This document shows, one piece after another, positions 1-8,434 of a stretch of DNA of 64,000 nt. Every line of letters starts with the position of its first letter. Position 1 is the first letter of the stretch. The stretch spans positions 1 to 64,000 of the forward strand of contig CAZUVR010000016.1 in NCBI GenBank assembly GCA_964623815.1, written 5' to 3'. Below the pieces are notes generated by a model, which was not told where the DNA came from, ran no database searches, and saw only the letters and a program-made list of their open reading frames with translations. The position numbers and the translations under genes are program-made. This DNA is from Chroococcopsis sp964623815. GTDB lineage: Bacteria; Cyanobacteriota; Cyanobacteriia; Cyanobacteriales; Microcystaceae.

Positions 1-190
1 ACAGTGTCAGTACCGCCGCTACCATTAACGGTAAATTTAATATTCTATCTCTAAGTCCTAATTGATGGTAATAATGTTCTTGTGCCAATACCGCAGGTGT
101 TACTAATGCCGCTATTTGCTCTGCAATCACCTCATCTTCTATCATTGGCCTTTGTTTTTTTTTGGCATGATCTCTGTTACTTCTAGCCAC
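1..190 (-). CDS. Transposase, N-terminal part (cut by window edge)
   Basis: A minus-strand frame opens with GTG at 190 (MARSNRDHAKKKQRP, then MIEDEVIAEQIAALVTPAVL) and runs off the left edge without a stop. An ATG at 145 is an internal alternative. The segment with HHYYHQLGLRD-like and RILNLPLMV-like wording resembles the N-terminus of IS4-type transposases common in cyanobacteria, which is an impression from memory of the family. The DDE catalytic core would lie outside the window, so activity cannot be judged. A run of nine A residues in the coding strand near the start is a possible slippage point. Confidence 0.55.
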   Translation of the reverse strand, partial: MARSNRDHAKKKQRPMIEDEVIAEQIAALVTPAVLAQEHYYHQLGLRDRILNLPLMVAAVLTL

Positions 191-387
191 TTTTTAATCT
201 CTCAATTCCCTATCTACTCTCAGTTTGACAGATTTTTCCTTTCTCCTTGACTACTCTCAAAAAACCTTAACTTGTGACTAATGGTGTCCGGGGAAAGCTA
301 ACCGCGCTACAGTTAGGCTTACCCGAGCTAATGGCGGTTACGGACGGCGCGATCCTCGTGCGGCGTTTCTTTCAACCGACGGGAAAG

Positions 388-408
388 AAAAAAAGCGCTT
401 TCGCTTTT
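388..408 (-). terminator. Rho-independent terminator after the small minus-strand ORF
   Basis: Read on the minus strand, a 7-bp stem (AAAAGCG with CGCTTTT, four-base loop) runs straight into a T tract. It begins at the stop codon of the small reading frame at 407-538, so the two probably belong to one transcript. Confidence 0.55.
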
Positions 409-538
409 AGTTTTCCCCTGCCTCGCCGATTACCCCTGATTCTCCCTGTATATCGGTTAAACAATTATTGGCTAATTCAATGCCTGAAGATAGGTTAACA
501 TCATTAAAAATTACATCAGACCCTAAGATGTTAAACAT
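407..538 (-). CDS. Possible 43-residue peptide gene, function unknown
   Basis: A 43-codon frame starts with ATG at 538. An AGGAG ribosome site sits six bases upstream, a TATAAT-like -10 box lies at 627-632, and a terminator hairpin begins at the TAA stop. The peptide starts MFNILGSDVIFNDVNL and ends with a glycine- and glutamate-rich tail (IQGESGVIGEAGEN); it has one cysteine and no membrane segment. I do not recognise it. The case for a gene is the complete set of expression signals, not homology. It could be a peptide precursor, a small regulator or a chance frame beside a transposon end. The rest of 191-700 is AT-rich and shows no other gene. Confidence 0.35.
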   Translation of the reverse strand: MFNILGSDVIFNDVNLSSGIELANNCLTDIQGESGVIGEAGEN

Positions 539-700
539 ATGGGACTCCTATTTTATCTATAAAAATTTGTTGGGTTAGGAAACAAAATATTATTCTATTT
601 AAATAATAATCTAAAAATGATTTTTCATTATAGAAATATATAATTTATTAATTTATAAATCACAAAAATTAATAACATTTAACGCAATAAAAAATCGGGC

Positions 701-1384
701 TCACTGTATTAACTGGAAATAATCGAAGAAAACAGCCGCATCTTGAGAAATATCGGTAGCCTTCTTCTGGCCCAGCGCCAGCACATAAAGACGCTTATCG
801 ATCAGGTAAGCTTTAAAAGTAATGATCTCATCCTGACCCCGAACGGTAAATTGTCTCGCGGGATATTGTTGCCAGGTGCCAGGAACGGTATCGACCAAGG
901 TAAAATTGCTTCTCGCGACGATCGCATCCTGCACCGAAGACAGTAAACCCCCCAGGTCGCCGGTTGCCGCTGCGCTCAGAGGTTGGGAATAGGCCGCCAC
1001 GAACCGGTAAGACAGGGGTTGACTTGCGAACAACGAGAAAGAAACTCGCTCACCACCCACATCGAGATCGATCGTCTCCTGGCTCTGGAGTAGGGCCTGG
1101 GGCATCCAGATCGAGAAACCCCCATCCCTGAATATATATTTCTGCCATTTCAATCGATCGTCTATGATCACGGCCCCCGGCGGAGGTGATACCGTCAGTT
1201 GTGGGGTGGAGGGCTGTCCTCCCGAGTTCTGCTGTTGTTGGAGCCTCTGTATTTCCCGATCCATCAATAATTGACCGTCGTTAAAAAAAGATGGTCTTTC
1301 CAATCTGCCCTGGGCTAAACTCGCGGGGACTATACCTAATACGCTGAATCCGACTATCAGACCCAGCCAACAATATTTCATCAC
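701..1384 (-). CDS. Exported hypothetical protein
   Basis: The 227-residue product begins with a signal peptide: basic start MMKYC, a hydrophobic stretch to about residue 20, and cleavage likely after SLA at about 24. It is therefore probably periplasmic or in the thylakoid lumen. A glutamine- and proline-rich linker (about 45-70) precedes a domain with KWQKYIFRDGGFSIWMP, the wording of a family of uncharacterised cyanobacterial proteins that look like small lumenal or periplasmic domains. There are no catalytic motifs I can name. It stands alone, about 100 bases from the end of the alanine dehydrogenase gene on the same strand. Confidence 0.75.
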   Translation of the reverse strand: MMKYCWLGLIVGFSVLGIVPASLAQGRLERPSFFNDGQLLMDREIQRLQQQQNSGGQPSTPQLTVSPPPGAVIIDDRLKWQKYIFRDGGFSIWMPQALLQSQETIDLDVGGERVSFSLFASQPLSYRFVAAYSQPLSAAATGDLGGLLSSVQDAIVARSNFTLVDTVPGTWQQYPARQFTVRGQDEIITFKAYLIDKRLYVLALGQKKATDISQDAAVFFDYFQLIQ

Positions 1385-1484
1385 TTGTATCGGCGTGCTG
1401 TTCTACCTATTATTATACAAACCGAGACCGGCTAAAGAACCGAACATAACGAAATTTTACTTATCCGGTCACGATCGGCCTCCG

Positions 1485-2567
1485 TCACAGCTCCGGGAAA
1501 ACATCCCGCACCGCCGGATGAATGAGACGATGACCAGCCACATTTAAACCCCTGGCCAAACTCTCGTCCCTATCTAGAGCTTTAATCCCCTCGTTAGCCA
1601 ATTTAATAGCGTAGGGTAGGGTACTATTATTAAGAGCTTGAGTAGCAGTCCAGGGTACAGCACCAGGCATATTGGGTATCCCCACATGAACTACGCCCTC
1701 CTCTATATAACTCGGTTGACTATGGGAAGTAGTTTTTAAAGTTTCTATACAACCCCCTTGGTCTACCGCCACATCGACGATGACAGAATTAGGGCGCATC
1801 TTCGCCACTAACTGACGGCTTACCAGAATCGGCGCACGTTTCCCTAAAACTAAAACCGCACCAACCAGTAAATCCGCCCCAGGCACCACCCGTTCTATCT
1901 CGGCACTACTGCTGTATAGTAATTCCACTCTAGAGCCGAAGAGAGTTTCTAGATAGGCTAAGCGCTCGATATTCACATCGAGTATCTTCACCGCCGCGCC
2001 CATACCGACGGCGATGCGGGCCGCTTCGGTTCCCACTACACCGCCCCCCAATATGACCACTTGCCCAGGGCTGACTCCAGGGAATCCACCCAGTAAAACG
2101 CCCCTGCCCCCCTGTTGCCGCTCTAAATACCTCGCCCCGAATTGAATCGAGAGACGGCCGGCGATGATACTCATCGGAGTTAATAACGGTAAACGCCTAT
2201 CCGGTAACTCTACGGTTTCGTAAGCGATCGCTGTGACACCGGATTTTATCAGAGCTGAGGTAAGGGTTCGATCGGCTGCCAAGTGTAAATAGGTAAATAA
2301 CAATAAATCTGGTCTTAAATAACCGTATTCGCTCGGTAACGGCTCCTTTACCTTAATAACTAATTGCTTACTCCAGGCTTGCTCTGCCGAGGGCACTATT
2401 TTGGCACCAGCCGAGAGATAATCCCCGTCGCTGAAACCAGCACCCTTACCGGCTCCGGTTTCTACAAACAAAGTGTGTCCCAATTCATTCAATACTCGCA
2501 CACTATTAGGGGTTAAACCGACGCGAAATTCTTGGTCTTTTATCTCTTTAGGAATGCCGATTTCCAT
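1485..2567 (-). CDS. ald: Alanine dehydrogenase
   Basis: This 360-residue enzyme interconverts L-alanine with pyruvate and ammonia using NAD, in the cytosol. Seen in the sequence: the N-terminal MEIGIPKEIKDQEFRVGLTP signature, the TYLHLAADR segment carrying the catalytic histidine region, and a Rossmann nucleotide fold with VILGGGVVGTEAARIA at about residues 170-185. Length is normal for the family (about 360-370). The gene follows the sugar-phosphate nucleotidyltransferase gene on the same strand after a 41-base gap, so the two may be cotranscribed. In a diazotroph alanine turnover links carbon and nitrogen status, but nothing here shows the regulation. Confidence 0.95.
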   Translation of the reverse strand: MEIGIPKEIKDQEFRVGLTPNSVRVLNELGHTLFVETGAGKGAGFSDGDYLSAGAKIVPSAEQAWSKQLVIKVKEPLPSEYGYLRPDLLLFTYLHLAADRTLTSALIKSGVTAIAYETVELPDRRLPLLTPMSIIAGRLSIQFGARYLERQQGGRGVLLGGFPGVSPGQVVILGGGVVGTEAARIAVGMGAAVKILDVNIERLAYLETLFGSRVELLYSSSAEIERVVPGADLLVGAVLVLGKRAPILVSRQLVAKMRPNSVIVDVAVDQGGCIETLKTTSHSQPSYIEEGVVHVGIPNMPGAVPWTATQALNNSTLPYAIKLANEGIKALDRDESLARGLNVAGHRLIHPAVRDVFPEL

Positions 2568-2608
2568 CTCATGCCTCGATGCTATGTTCTCTCTTTAGAA
2601 TACAACAA

Positions 2609-5134
2609 CTAAACGGTTACGGTTTCTCCCTGCTGCTGTCCTATGAATTGCTGTACCCGGGTACGATATTCTTTGAGCTTAGCATCAACCCATAAACGAT
2701 CTTCGCTATTGGCGTAAATATGTACTAGCGGCTCCCCAGCATCGGGCAGAATTAACAGCCAATTGTCATTAGTATGATTGATAATCTTTACCCCATCGGT
2801 CAACTGTAAATTTTCCGTCGGATGAGTTTCGAGCATATGACGCATAAGAGAACCTTTCACCTTCCAGGGACAGCGAACCGTGATATTTTTATGACAGACT
2901 CGCGGTAATTCCGATCGCACCTGCACTAAAGATCGTTCCTGAATCGTCAACATTTCCAGTAACTTAGCGATACTGAACATCGCGTCGAAGCCGGGATGTA
3001 GTTGGGGGAAGATAAATCCTGTCTCCCCACTTCCCCCTAAAACCACATTAGGGCTATTCTGACAGGCTTCCATCAAGGCAGTAGGATTAGCCTTGGTACG
3101 TACCACTCTACCTTCGTATCTGCGGGCGATTTGTTCGACTACAGAGGAAGCGTGAACCGGTACTACTACCGTGCCTCGTGGGTGGGAGGTAAGGATAGTA
3201 TTGACCATTAAACCGGTTAATTGCTCACCACGAATAGAAAAACCCGATTCATCGACTAAAACAAATTGTTCTCCGTTAGCCGATACCTGTACCCCCATAT
3301 TAGCCTTTAAAGCTTCCACTACTTGACCTAGTTGATGTATGAGGGTTTCCCTTTCAGCGATACTAAGAGCGGTTTGCCGTAAACTGGCGTTGAGTACCAC
3401 CGCATCGCAGCCGAATTTAGTGAGTAATTCAGGTAAGATAGCCCCAGATACGCCATAGACGTAATCGATGACGATTTTAGAACCGCTATTGCGAATGGCT
3501 TCCACGTTGAGCTGAGTCTCGAAACTTCTTCGATAGGTATCCAGTACGTTAGCAGGATAGGACATGGTGCCGATGTCTTGTATTCCGACACGCCGTAAAT
3601 CTTCTTTAAAATAGGCTCCCTCGATTTTCTTCTCTTTTGCCTTCGAGATGCTGATGCCCTTTTCATCAAAAAACTCAATCAAAATCGAGTCGGGGCGCTC
3701 CGGATGTATGCGGACGTGTATGCCGCCGACTACGTTCAATTTAGCGGACATAGTGCGGGAAATTGGCAGGGCAGTGGCTTGTAGATTCTGAACGTGTATC
3801 CCTACCGACATCAAACCGCCGATGATCGATCGGCTCACCATCCGGGCGACGCTACGCTGATCCCGTGATACGATTACCGTACTACCTGGTTTCAGAGTTG
3901 ATCCGTAAGCGGCTCCCAATTTCACCGCGAATTCAGGTGTTATATCTATGTTAGCGAGTCCCGATACCCCCCTCTGTCCGAACAGGTAACGGTGCGCCGT
4001 ATTGCCCCAGATGAGATTGATATTTAAAATCGCTCCCGACTCGATCTGTTTATTGGGCCAGACTCGTACACCCGGATTAACGAGCGCTTCCTCACCGATT
4101 ATACATAATTGCCCGATGACGCAGGCTTCTAATACTTGGGCCATGCGATCGATCCTCGTACCCCTGCCTATGGTGCAGGCGGCCAAGTGTACTTCTTCGC
4201 CGATTACTACGCCATTCCAGAGAATCGGTCTTTTTAAATCTGCACCTGCACCAATACTCACATTATCACCGATAACTGTTCCGCCTTCGATTAAGACATT
4301 CGCGCCGATACGACAGTTATTGCCGATGACTGTAGGCGCTTCTATATGGGCCGCCGGATCTATATAAGTATTTACTCCTACCCGTACCCCAGGTGAGATT
4401 TCGGTATAAGGAATCTCTAGTTTTACTTTGCCGTAAAGGGCATCATATTGGGTTTCTCGATAGGCTTCTAAATGCCCCACATCGCACCAGTAACCTTCCG
4501 CTACATAACCGTAAATCGGTTCGCCCTTTTCCAATAGTAGAGGGAATAAATCACCGGAGAAATCGCTTTCTTCGTTCTCGGGTAGATATTGTAAGACTTC
4601 CGGTTCCAGAATATAGGTGCCGGTATTGACGGTATCGGAAAAGATTTCGCTGTTAGAGGGCTTTTCTAGAAAGCGTACTATGTGACCGTCCTTATCGGTA
4701 ATGACCACGCCGAATTCGATCGGGTTCGGTACCCGGGTGAGGATTAAGGTGGCTTTAGAACCTTTTTCCTTGTGGAAGGCGATCGCCGCCCGCAGATCGA
4801 AATCGGTTATACTATCTCCGCTGATGACGATAAAAGTGTCGTCGAGCCATTCCGAGGTATTTTTCACACAGCCCCCCGTACCCAGGGGTTGATCTTCTTC
4901 CACCGAATAGGTTATCTTAACTCCGAAGTCGCCCCCCTCTTGAAAATATCCCCGGATAGCATCCGGTAGATAGTGGAGCGTCATGATGATTTCCGTGATG
5001 CCGTTCCGCCTGAGCAGATTAATTATGTGTTCCGCGATCGGTCGGTTAAGAATCGGCACCATCGGTTTCGGCAAATCACAAGTCAGAGGCCTTAATCTTG
5101 TTCCCGAACCACCCGCCATCAATACTGCTCGCAT
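2609..5134 (-). CDS. Mannose-1-phosphate guanylyltransferase fused to a degenerate phosphomannomutase domain
   Basis: The start is set at ATG 5134 (MRAVLMAGGSGTRLRPLT) because a GGAGGA ribosome site lies just upstream; an earlier ATG at 5176 lacks support. The 841-residue protein has a nucleotidyltransferase domain (about 1-230), a left-handed beta-helix of hexapeptide repeats (about 250-365), and a phosphohexomutase-like domain (about 380-835). It should activate a sugar phosphate for polysaccharide or glycan synthesis. In the mutase domain the usual phosphoserine loop reads GGIHVRIHPERPD, without the TASHNP serine, and the metal loop that is normally DGDGDR reads SANGEQ. The mutase half is thus probably inactive. 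Such fusions are known in cyanobacteria; the exact nucleotide and sugar are inferred. Confidence 0.85.
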   Translation of the reverse strand: MRAVLMAGGSGTRLRPLTCDLPKPMVPILNRPIAEHIINLLRRNGITEIIMTLHYLPDAIRGYFQEGGDFGVKITYSVEEDQPLGTGGCVKNTSEWLDDTFIVISGDSITDFDLRAAIAFHKEKGSKATLILTRVPNPIEFGVVITDKDGHIVRFLEKPSNSEIFSDTVNTGTYILEPEVLQYLPENEESDFSGDLFPLLLEKGEPIYGYVAEGYWCDVGHLEAYRETQYDALYGKVKLEIPYTEISPGVRVGVNTYIDPAAHIEAPTVIGNNCRIGANVLIEGGTVIGDNVSIGAGADLKRPILWNGVVIGEEVHLAACTIGRGTRIDRMAQVLEACVIGQLCIIGEEALVNPGVRVWPNKQIESGAILNINLIWGNTAHRYLFGQRGVSGLANIDITPEFAVKLGAAYGSTLKPGSTVIVSRDQRSVARMVSRSIIGGLMSVGIHVQNLQATALPISRTMSAKLNVVGGIHVRIHPERPDSILIEFFDEKGISISKAKEKKIEGAYFKEDLRRVGIQDIGTMSYPANVLDTYRRSFETQLNVEAIRNSGSKIVIDYVYGVSGAILPELLTKFGCDAVVLNASLRQTALSIAERETLIHQLGQVVEALKANMGVQVSANGEQFVLVDESGFSIRGEQLTGLMVNTILTSHPRGTVVVPVHASSVVEQIARRYEGRVVRTKANPTALMEACQNSPNVVLGGSGETGFIFPQLHPGFDAMFSIAKLLEMLTIQERSLVQVRSELPRVCHKNITVRCPWKVKGSLMRHMLETHPTENLQLTDGVKIINHTNDNWLLILPDAGEPLVHIYANSEDRLWVDAKLKEYRTRVQQFIGQQQGETVTV

Positions 5135-5255
5135 TAGTTCCTCCTGAGTTCTCCCCCTTATTCGGAATTCTAACACTGCCCGCTTGAGTCGCTCACAATT
5201 TTCTAAGCTAGGTCTAAAATTGAATAGTAGTAGTCGATCTCAGGATGAGCTGACA

Positions 5256-5447
5256 ATGAAATTACTCCTTTTAATCTTGCTCGGTGTCTATGGTTGGGGA
5301 GCTTGGAAATTCTGGAAGGGTTTTCCCAATACTCAATATCAACCCGGCCTAGTCAATCGTCTCGGCTTAAGCCTTCTGTGGCCCGTTCTCTTGGCGGTTA
5401 ATACCTCCTATCGTAGAAATTTTCAGAGAGCTTTACGCGGACGGTAA
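5256..5447 (+). CDS. Small membrane protein, unknown function
   Basis: A 63-residue protein starting at ATG 5256, preceded by an AGGATGAG ribosome-site-like stretch. It has one N-terminal membrane segment (MKLLLLILLGVYGWGAWKFW) and a second hydrophobic stretch (LGLSLLWPVLLAV) before a basic tail ending RNFQRALRGR. An in-frame ATG at 5184 would add 24 polar residues and looks less likely. It lies two bases before cobK, so the two are probably translated from one message. No function can be assigned. Confidence 0.7.
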   Translation: MKLLLLILLGVYGWGAWKFWKGFPNTQYQPGLVNRLGLSLLWPVLLAVNTSYRRNFQRALRGR

Positions 5448-5449
5448 TC

Positions 5450-6202
5450 ATGACCGTTTGGCTCATCGGTGGCACTTCTGAAAGTGTTCTCCTCTCTCAA
5501 GCTTTATCCTCTCTATCTCTGCCCTGCCTTATCTCGGTCACTACCCCATCAGCCCGCTCTTTATACCCTTTCTCTCCCTTTTTACGTGTTTCTGTCGGTT
5601 TAATAACCGAGACCACTATTCAAGATTTTTGTCAAGAAAATCTTATTAAAATTATTATCGATGCCTCTCACCCCTACGCAGTGGAAATATCTAAGTTAGC
5701 CATGAATTGCGGTCTTCCCTATTTACGTTATGAGAGACGCGCCCTGCAAGGGGATGACGGCACTATAGATTTAGATAGTTTCGAGACTTTAATCGGAGGG
5801 GATTATTTAGCCGGGGAAAGGGTGTTATTGACAGTCGGTTGTAAGGCACTGAAATTATTTAAGGATTGGCACGATCGCTCGACCCTCTTCACCCGCATTT
5901 TGCCCAGTGAAAGCTCGCTCACGGCAGCGGAAGCGGCGGGATTTAGGAGCGATCGCATCATCGCCCTACGCCCGCCAGTAGCCGAAAACCTCGAATGCTC
6001 CCTCTGGAAAGCCCTGTCGATTTCTACAGTCGTTACTAAAGCGTCCGGTGTTGCGGGAGGGGAAGAGGTAAAAAAGAAAGTGGCGAGAGAGTTAGGGGTG
6101 TCTCTGATAGTGATCAGCCGTCCTCCCATAATTTATCCCAGTCAAACCGATAATATAGACGATGTAATCGATTTTTGTAATTCCCATCTTGCTTATGTCT
6201 GA
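5450..6202 (+). CDS. cobK: Precorrin-6A reductase (cobalt-precorrin-6A reductase)
   Basis: This 250-residue cytosolic enzyme reduces the macrocycle of precorrin-6A with NADPH during cobalamin synthesis. The N-terminal VWLIGGTSESVLLSQAL and the IIDASHPYAVEISKLAMN segment are typical of CobK/CbiJ, as is the late KASGVAGGEEVKKKVA. Length fits the family. The gene begins two bases after a small membrane protein gene and its end overlaps the next gene by eight bases, so it sits in an operon-like run. No cobalamin riboswitch is evident upstream. Confidence 0.9.
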   Translation: MTVWLIGGTSESVLLSQALSSLSLPCLISVTTPSARSLYPFSPFLRVSVGLITETTIQDFCQENLIKIIIDASHPYAVEISKLAMNCGLPYLRYERRALQGDDGTIDLDSFETLIGGDYLAGERVLLTVGCKALKLFKDWHDRSTLFTRILPSESSLTAAEAAGFRSDRIIALRPPVAENLECSLWKALSISTVVTKASGVAGGEEVKKKVARELGVSLIVISRPPIIYPSQTDNIDDVIDFCNSHLAYV

Positions 6203-6473
6203 ATCTATCACACCCGCTATCAGCGATCGTATCTGTTCCCATATGAATCAGGATCACGGTGACGCTCTGGTGCTTTATGCTAAAGTATTCGGTAAGTCTC
6301 CCGATACCGAATCCGCCGAGATGATCTCGATCGATCCCCAAGGTATGAATCTAGTCGCCTCTGTTAAAGGAGAAAGCACACCGATCCGCATTCAGTTTGA
6401 TCACAAGCTTGAATCCGCCGAAGACGCTCATCACACCCTCATAGATATGCTCAAACAAGCGAGACAGTCCTAG
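6195..6473 (+). CDS. DUF2470 domain protein
   Basis: A 92-residue protein with the DUF2470 signature near its start (ISDRICSHMNQDHGDALVLYAKVF) and a second conserved part (MISIDPQGMNLVAS). DUF2470 is the C-terminal domain of HugZ-type haem-handling proteins; stand-alone versions occur in cyanobacteria and are proposed to bind haem or a related tetrapyrrole. ATG 6195 is chosen; TTG 6189 is an alternative. The start overlaps the end of cobK, a tetrapyrrole gene, which fits a tetrapyrrole-related role, though that link is inference. Confidence 0.8.
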   Translation: MSESITPAISDRICSHMNQDHGDALVLYAKVFGKSPDTESAEMISIDPQGMNLVASVKGESTPIRIQFDHKLESAEDAHHTLIDMLKQARQS

Positions 6474-6479
6474 AAAAAC

Positions 6480-6668
6480 ATGACTAATTCTCTTCTCAAA
6501 TCCTCACGCAAGCGGTTATATATGCTCCCCCTGATACTTTTGGGAGGAATTCTTTTTTATTTTAACTCCAATGCGGAGCTGAATTATTTTCTGAGGGGAT
6601 ATTTAACTATACTGGAATTACAGGGAGGTGCGCTCATTGTCTTTCTCTTCTTGAGACTGAAAAAATAA
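6480..6668 (+). CDS. Small two-helix membrane protein
   Basis: A 62-residue protein starting six bases after the DUF2470 gene. Two hydrophobic segments (LYMLPLILLGGILFYF and LQGGALIVFLFL) are joined by a short polar loop; both ends are basic. The tight spacing and coding direction suggest it is translated with its neighbours. No family is recognised. Confidence 0.65.
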   Translation: MTNSLLKSSRKRLYMLPLILLGGILFYFNSNAELNYFLRGYLTILELQGGALIVFLFLRLKK

Positions 6669-6691
6669 ATATTTAACGATCCGTTGACACT

Positions 6692-7051
6692 ATGAGAAAT
6701 CGAATTGCCGCTGCCTTAATAGCTTTCTTTCTAGGGCCTCTAGGAATCCATAAATTTTATCTTGGCGAAAACGTCGCGGGAATATTATATTTAATTTTTT
6801 CCTGGACTTTCATACCCAGTCTCTTTGCTTTCTTTGACTTCATCGGTTTACTACTAACCAACGACGAGGCTTTCAACGCCAAATATAACCCCGGTTTCTT
6901 CGCTGACACCACCAATAGGGCTATTTCTTCCTCACAGTCTTCTACCACCACAACCGAAACGCTGATGAAACTTAAAAAACTCTACGATAGCGGAGTGATC
7001 ACGGCAGAGGAATATGAAGAGAAACGGCGTAAATACTTAGATTCTCTATAA
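6692..7051 (+). CDS. TM2 domain protein with C-terminal SHOCT-like motif
   Basis: The 119-residue product starts with the TM2 domain: two membrane helices joined by a short turn, with the hallmark GPLGIHKFYLGE at about residues 17-28. A linker rich in serine and threonine leads to a C-terminal helix pair LMKLKKLYDSGVITAEEYEEKRRKYL, which is the SHOCT pattern of short bacterial C-terminal domains. TM2 proteins are small inner-membrane proteins of unknown function. The next gene begins five bases later and also encodes a membrane protein. Confidence 0.85.
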   Translation: MRNRIAAALIAFFLGPLGIHKFYLGENVAGILYLIFSWTFIPSLFAFFDFIGLLLTNDEAFNAKYNPGFFADTTNRAISSSQSSTTTTETLMKLKKLYDSGVITAEEYEEKRRKYLDSL

Positions 7052-7056
7052 TCATC

Positions 7057-7734
7057 ATGCAGAATAAATCGACCGGCTGGATTTTATTAGGGTTGATTCC
7101 TGGTTTTGGTGGTTTGGCAATCACCTACGCCGGAGCACAACTTAATCGTCAGGGTTGGATATTAACTGGTTTAAGTTTCACGGTTCTATCTCTCCTGTTC
7201 GGCTCACACAATATATTCACGATAATTTGGTTAGGCCAAATAGGAATGACTCTCTACGTGTATCAGAGAGCCAATCGACTGGGCTTAGAGAGTAGTAAGC
7301 CACAGGAGAAGTTACAGCCCCTCATCGCTGGTAAGAACGGGGCGAAGATCGATATTAATAATTGCTCGAAACACGATCTCGTTTATGAATTGGGTTTACC
7401 GATCGTCTACGCTAATAATATCGAAACCCTGGTCAACGATGGTTATATGTTCACCCATCTAGAGGAATTGGTAGAGATTGCCGGTTTACCTTCTAGCTAT
7501 ATCCCTAAATTAGTCCCCTATGTAGTTTTTTCCTACGATGTCAGCAAAGAGCATGATCTATCCTGGCGCAGGGTGAATAGTTACTCGCTGGAGGATTTAA
7601 CGATTTTGGGCATCGAGGTTAAAGTAGCCGAAAAGTTGATCGCGGAAAGGGCAAAAAATGGCGATTATCGCTCGGTTATAGATATTAGAAACCGAACGGG
7701 CATACCGGTTAGAAACTATCAACAGATTATTTAA
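7057..7734 (+). CDS. Membrane protein with helix-hairpin-helix repeats
   Basis: The 225-residue protein has two or three membrane segments in the first 75 residues (ILLGLIPGFGGLAITYAGA and following). A soluble part from about 95 opens KIDINNCSKHDLVYELGLP and ends EKLIAERAKNGDYRSVIDI. These are ComEA-like helix-hairpin-helix units, a fold that commonly binds DNA without sequence specificity. A membrane-anchored DNA-binding role, for example in DNA uptake, is possible but is inference. Its last eight bases overlap the tail of the convergent response regulator gene. Confidence 0.7.
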   Translation: MQNKSTGWILLGLIPGFGGLAITYAGAQLNRQGWILTGLSFTVLSLLFGSHNIFTIIWLGQIGMTLYVYQRANRLGLESSKPQEKLQPLIAGKNGAKIDINNCSKHDLVYELGLPIVYANNIETLVNDGYMFTHLEELVEIAGLPSSYIPKLVPYVVFSYDVSKEHDLSWRRVNSYSLEDLTILGIEVKVAEKLIAERAKNGDYRSVIDIRNRTGIPVRNYQQII

Positions 7735-8419
7735 GACGATAGCCCAAGCCGTGAACAGTTTCGATGAAGTCTTCAGGCGCACCGAGGGAGCGTAATTTAT
7801 GGCGCAGGCCCCGAATATGGGAGGTAACGGTTTCTTCTGAGGGAGAGTGATCTAAAGACCAAACTTTCTCGATGATACCCGATCGACTCAACACCCTCCG
7901 CCCATTGGTGACTAATAATTCTAAGAGGGAGTATTCTTTAGGGGTGAGGCAGAGCAGTTGATGATTATAGGTTACTTCGTAGGTACTAGGGTTAATCTGT
8001 AATTCTCCCCAGGATAGAACGATATTGCTCCCGTTATTACCCCTTCGCAGTAGGGCGCGGATACGGGCCATCAACTCCCCTAAATCGAAGGGTTTGGTCA
8101 CGTAATCGTCTGCGCCCGCGTCTAAACCATCGATTTTATCCATCACCGTATCGCGGGCTGTTAACATGAGGACAGGGACAGTGAGATTAGAATAGGCGGG
8201 TTGCCCCGGTTGCGTGTGTCGTAATCGCTCACAGAGGCGCAAACCATTCAATTTAGGTAAGGTGACATCGAGGACAATCAGATCGTATTTAATTACTTCT
8301 ATCCAGTTCCAGGCCTCTTCTCCGTCTTTAGCAAGGTCAACTATATACTGACGGTTGCGTAATGTTTCGGTAAGGATGTCAGCTAATTGAATGTCATCTT
8401 CCACTACTAGAATCCGCAT
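7727..8419 (-). CDS. OmpR-family response regulator
   Basis: The 230-residue protein has a receiver domain (about 1-118) with acidic pocket E7-D8-D9, phospho-acceptor D51 in LIVLDVTLPK, T at TARD and K in VTKPFDLGEL. A winged-helix DNA-binding domain (about 133-230) ends with ETVHGLGYRLK. It should act as a transcription factor when phosphorylated. It diverges from the histidine kinase at 8435 with only 15 bases between start codons, so the pair are almost certainly partners whose promoters overlap the coding ends or each other. The stimulus and targets are unknown. Confidence 0.93.
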   Translation of the reverse strand: MRILVVEDDIQLADILTETLRNRQYIVDLAKDGEEAWNWIEVIKYDLIVLDVTLPKLNGLRLCERLRHTQPGQPAYSNLTVPVLMLTARDTVMDKIDGLDAGADDYVTKPFDLGELMARIRALLRRGNNGSNIVLSWGELQINPSTYEVTYNHQLLCLTPKEYSLLELLVTNGRRVLSRSGIIEKVWSLDHSPSEETVTSHIRGLRHKLRSLGAPEDFIETVHGLGYRLK

Positions 8420-8434
8420 GGGTTTTCACGGGTC

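Noticed and set aside
274..498. 74-residue plus-strand frame near the left end
   Set aside because: No ribosome site, odd composition, and it overlaps the better supported minus-strand small ORF and its terminator.
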